NCBI RefSeq assembly: GCF_900110415.1
Contig: NZ_FODR01000008.1
Coordinates: 248,001-312,000, forward strand
DNA from: Mucilaginibacter sp. OK283
GTDB lineage: Bacteria; Bacteroidota; Bacteroidia; Sphingobacteriales; Sphingobacteriaceae
Length of the DNA stretch: 64,000 nt
Direction of reading: 5' to 3'
Shown: piece after piece, positions 61,629 through 64,000 of the stretch
Numbering within the stretch: the stretch's first letter is position 1
Layout of the letters: every line of letters starts with the position of its first letter
The notes under the pieces: model-generated
Database searches by the model: none
What the model saw: the letters and a program-made list of their open reading frames with translations, nothing else
What the model was told of the DNA's origin: nothing
Position numbers and translations under genes: made by a program

Positions 61629-62030
61629 ATGGATCATTTCAGAGAAATAAAAAACAGCTTAACCTGGCACAATGAGGGCAAATTTGAAGTTGAGCTGATT
61701 AATGGTATTATTACCAAACTTAATTTTTGTGAGCCGGGCAAAGGCCCCGAAGATGTAGGCAAAAGCCTTACATCAACCAACTACAAATATTTGCAGTCGG
61801 TTTATTCGTGCCTTGGCGATTTGTTTAATTTTATTGAGGAAGAAAACAAAAGGTTAGGCTATAGCTATGCCCGCGCAAACGAGGTTTTACCACCACAGCA
61901 GGAAGAAGTTACTGAGAACACTTACCCGCTGCTTGGCGAAACCAAAATAAGGCCGCTAAGTGATTATGCCAATCAGCCGGAACCAGGCAATTCTTCCCAG
62001 GAAAACGAATTGATAAGGGATGCCGGCTGA
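61629..62030 (+). CDS. Hypothetical protein
   Basis: A 133-residue soluble protein with no recognised family. The N-terminal 75 residues look folded (NSLTWHNEGKFEVELINGI and SVYSCLGDLFNFIEEENK); the C-terminal part is a flexible Pro/Gln/Glu-rich tail. It faces the convergent GT4 gene. No context clue is available. Confidence 0.55.
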   Translation: MDHFREIKNSLTWHNEGKFEVELINGIITKLNFCEPGKGPEDVGKSLTSTNYKYLQSVYSCLGDLFNFIEEENKRLGYSYARANEVLPPQQEEVTENTYPLLGETKIRPLSDYANQPEPGNSSQENELIRDAG

Positions 62031-62115
62031 TAGCTTCGGGCAAGAAGCTGATGCCTTTTCGGTGTTGTGTGGTGCTTAAAGTACCGCATAGGCTTCTTTA
62101 TGTGATTACTCTCAG

Positions 62116-63123
62116 TTATATATCCAGTATCTTCTTATATAGTTTTAAATAGTCTTCAACCATTTTATCCCCCGAAAATTGCGAAGCCGCCCAGTTACAG
62201 CAATCAATTCTGTTAATTTCGGCTAACCTGCCCACAGCCTCAACAGCCTCATCAACACTATCTACCAAAAATCCGGTTTGGGCATCTTTAATCAATTCCG
62301 GCATCGATCCCTTGTTAAAGGCTATTACAGGCGTTCCGCAAAGCATGGCTTCGGCTACGCTCATACCAAAAGGTTCATTAAACCTGATGGGGTGTAGCAA
62401 GGCAATAGCGTTGCCTAACAATTTTTTCCGCTCATCGGGTCCGGCATGGCCAATATATTTTATTTGATCTGATAAAAAAGGTTCAACTCGTTCACGGTAG
62501 TAATTCCCATCCTGGATAATACCTGCAATTAACAGCTTCCGTTTACTTTTTTGGGCTATATCAATGGCTTCGGCAGTGCCTTTATCGGGATGGATGCGGC
62601 CAAAGTACAAAAGGTAATCTTCCGGCTGTTTATAAAACTCAAAATCTCGGGTATCCAAACCGTTGTAAACAGTAGCCAGGTAATCCAGCTGGGGGCTGCG
62701 ATCTGAATTACTGATGGATACATAATACCCCCTGTCGTTATATTTTTTATAAACCGGGATAATCTTCTGCGACGAAAAACCATGTATAGTGGTGATAACA
62801 GGCGTTTTAATGAGCCCGGAATAAGTGAGCGGCAAAAAATCGAAATTATTATGAATAATATCAAACTCAGCTGCTTTCTCCATCAGGTTGCTAATGTGCA
62901 AACATTCCAGCACTTTGGCATCCTGGCTTCGGTCTTCTTCGTATCCTGTATCACAAATTGCATCCAGTTTACCGGTAGTTGTCGAATCGCCGGTAGCAAA
63001 GAGCGTTACCTCAATACCCAGTTGTACCAGGCCTTCGGCAATGTTAGATGCAATTTGTTCCCAGGGACCGTAATGCCGGGGTGGTGTACGCCAGGCTACG
63101 GGGGCTAAAACAGCTACCTTCAT
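62116..63123 (-). CDS. GT4-type glycosyltransferase
   Basis: A 335-residue GT-B transferase of family GT4. It has YFGRIHPDKG at 173-182 and EPFGMSVAE with Glu250 and Glu258. The start GPWEQIASN-type N-terminus (19-27) is common in mannosyl or glucosyl transferases. It begins right after the stop of the six-hairpin-like gene (no gap). With GH130 it may make or turn over an intracellular mannoside; the substrate is unknown. Confidence 0.87.
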   Translation of the reverse strand: MKVAVLAPVAWRTPPRHYGPWEQIASNIAEGLVQLGIEVTLFATGDSTTTGKLDAICDTGYEEDRSQDAKVLECLHISNLMEKAAEFDIIHNNFDFLPLTYSGLIKTPVITTIHGFSSQKIIPVYKKYNDRGYYVSISNSDRSPQLDYLATVYNGLDTRDFEFYKQPEDYLLYFGRIHPDKGTAEAIDIAQKSKRKLLIAGIIQDGNYYRERVEPFLSDQIKYIGHAGPDERKKLLGNAIALLHPIRFNEPFGMSVAEAMLCGTPVIAFNKGSMPELIKDAQTGFLVDSVDEAVEAVGRLAEINRIDCCNWAASQFSGDKMVEDYLKLYKKILDI

Positions 63124-64000
63124 TTAGCAAATTTCCAGTTTCTGACCGTATTTATTGTACTCGTATTCCAGCTCAAAAGCCTTCAATACCGTCAAATGCG
63201 AAATCAGGTAAGCCAGCGTACTTTCGGCGCCCTGGTTGCGGTTAATGCCGCCAGGCAACAAGCCATCGCAACAACCCTTGGTTTCGTGGTCGTAAAGCGG
63301 GGCACGCAGGGTATTTTCGCCCAGGAACCATTTGTAGCACAGAAACATTTTCTCCACATATTGTGGCACCCTGAAAATGTGGTAAGCCTGAAAATGCATC
63401 AGTACCATGGCCATGGTTTCGATAGCCTGCTGATCGAACGTTGGGAAAGTGCCGCCACGGTGATACCAGCCATCGTTGCCCACAGGGCTTAAATAACCAT
63501 TTGATAAAGTCAGCTTATCTAAAAACGCCATCGAAGCCAGGGCAATCCGTTTGGCATCCTCGTTCCCGGTTATTTCGCAGGAATGTAATAAGGCCAGCGG
63601 AAGTATCGCGTTGTCATAAGTCATCTTATCTTCAAACCATTGCCAATCATCCGATTGTGTATTTTCATAGGCATTTATTAAGGGCTGTGTTAAATCATTT
63701 AAAATCCTGATCATGCCGTCATCAGTAGGTACGGCCTGCAGGTAAAGGCTAATACCTATAATTGTATTCGCTATACCCCTTAGATGTTTTAAAGCAGCAA
63801 AATGGGGTACCGATTTATGAAAAATCTCTAAGGCAAACTCCCTGTATGAGTTACTGGCAGCGCACCCAATCAAATGCCCTAACGACCAGATGGTGCGACC
63901 AAATGAATCCTCAGAACCAACCTCATCCAGGTAACGCCTGTCAAAACTCAAAAAGTTACGGAAGTTACCGTCATCCGTTTGCATATAATGTATATAACTG
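63124..64000 (-). CDS. Six-hairpin (alpha/alpha) glycosidase-like or GT-fused protein, partial
   Basis: The frame remains open to the window edge (the codons at 63985-63999 carry no stop), so the N-terminus is missing. The 286-292 visible residues are helical with repeated SEDSFGRTIWSLGH, DNAILPLALL and DGWYHRGG-type motifs, like the alpha/alpha toroid of glycosidases or of large glycosyltransferases. Its stop touches the GT4 start, so the two are cotranslated. Its activity cannot be stated. Confidence 0.7.
   Translation of the reverse strand, partial: SYIHYMQTDDGNFRNFLSFDRRYLDEVGSEDSFGRTIWSLGHLIGCAASNSYREFALEIFHKSVPHFAALKHLRGIANTIIGISLYLQAVPTDDGMIRILNDLTQPLINAYENTQSDDWQWFEDKMTYDNAILPLALLHSCEITGNEDAKRIALASMAFLDKLTLSNGYLSPVGNDGWYHRGGTFPTFDQQAIETMAMVLMHFQAYHIFRVPQYVEKMFLCYKWFLGENTLRAPLYDHETKGCCDGLLPGGINRNQGAESTLAYLISHLTVLKAFELEYEYNKYGQKLEIC

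Noticed and set aside
1..64000. tRNA, rRNA or tmRNA genes
   Set aside because: No gap showed a recognisable tRNA fold or ribosomal RNA sequence.

Overview
The window is a chromosomal segment of a Bacteroidota bacterium, most likely Sphingobacteriaceae and Mucilaginibacter-like. This rests on several things seen in the sequence: type IX secretion features (a PorT-family protein and a C-terminal sorting domain), a lipidated TamA homologue next to TamB, a split transketolase, Bacteroidota-type promoters (TAnnTTTG about 15-35 bp before start codons), no strong Shine-Dalgarno sequences, and many small intergenic palindromes. The genus is inferred. No rRNA, tRNA, CRISPR array, prophage or transposase gene was seen. 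The DNA is moderately AT-rich throughout and no long block of foreign composition stands out.

Layout. 1-3.2 kb (minus): CBS-domain protein, alpha/beta hydrolase, YqeY-like protein and a short-chain dehydrogenase. 3.3-13.7 kb: a sorting-domain protein, Kup potassium transporter, two PAP2 phosphatases, a DUF5655 protein, a large APC amino acid permease and a secreted clan GH-D-like glycosidase. 14.1-19.9 kb (minus): M3 oligopeptidase, NAD-dependent epimerase, UbiA-type prenyltransferase overlapping a Crp-family regulator, a DUF559 gene inside a small repeat-bounded cassette, and engB. 20-27.5 kb: VOC protein, DUF1080 plus Gfo/Idh/MocA pair, menG overlapping porT, FAH-family enzyme, M23 peptidase and Bcp peroxiredoxin. 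27.5-31.6 kb (plus): the two transketolase halves, then an ECF sigma factor, a membrane protein with six tandem 31-residue repeats, and a CpxP/Spy-like periplasmic protein. 31.7-39.6 kb: tsaC, GT4 glycosyltransferase, dapD, ADP-ribosylglycohydrolase, HslR-type S4 protein, nucleoside deaminase, Skp/OmpH lipoprotein, a beta-barrel protein and a lipoprotein. 39.7-53.6 kb: gyrB, a retropepsin-like protein, the tamL-tamB pair and dnaE. 53.6-64 kb: a ParDE-type toxin-antitoxin module, trxA, an orphan DUF58 protein, an OmpR-type response regulator with its histidine kinase, and a carbohydrate locus (GH130, GT11-like transferase, GT4 transferase, six-hairpin-like enzyme cut by the window edge).

How genes work together. 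The sigma factor, repeat membrane protein and CpxP-like protein look like a complete envelope-stress circuit. TamL and TamB form an outer-membrane assembly module; PorT and the sorting-domain cargo belong to type IX secretion; UbiA and MenG both act in menaquinone synthesis. DUF1080 and Gfo/Idh/MocA suggest 3-keto-sugar chemistry in the periplasm.

The most unusual material is non-coding. Intergenic gaps repeatedly contain imperfect inverted repeats built from short repeated words, three near-perfect long palindromes, and a DUF559 nuclease-like gene bounded by inverted ends and an exact 9-bp direct repeat, which resembles a small mobile unit.
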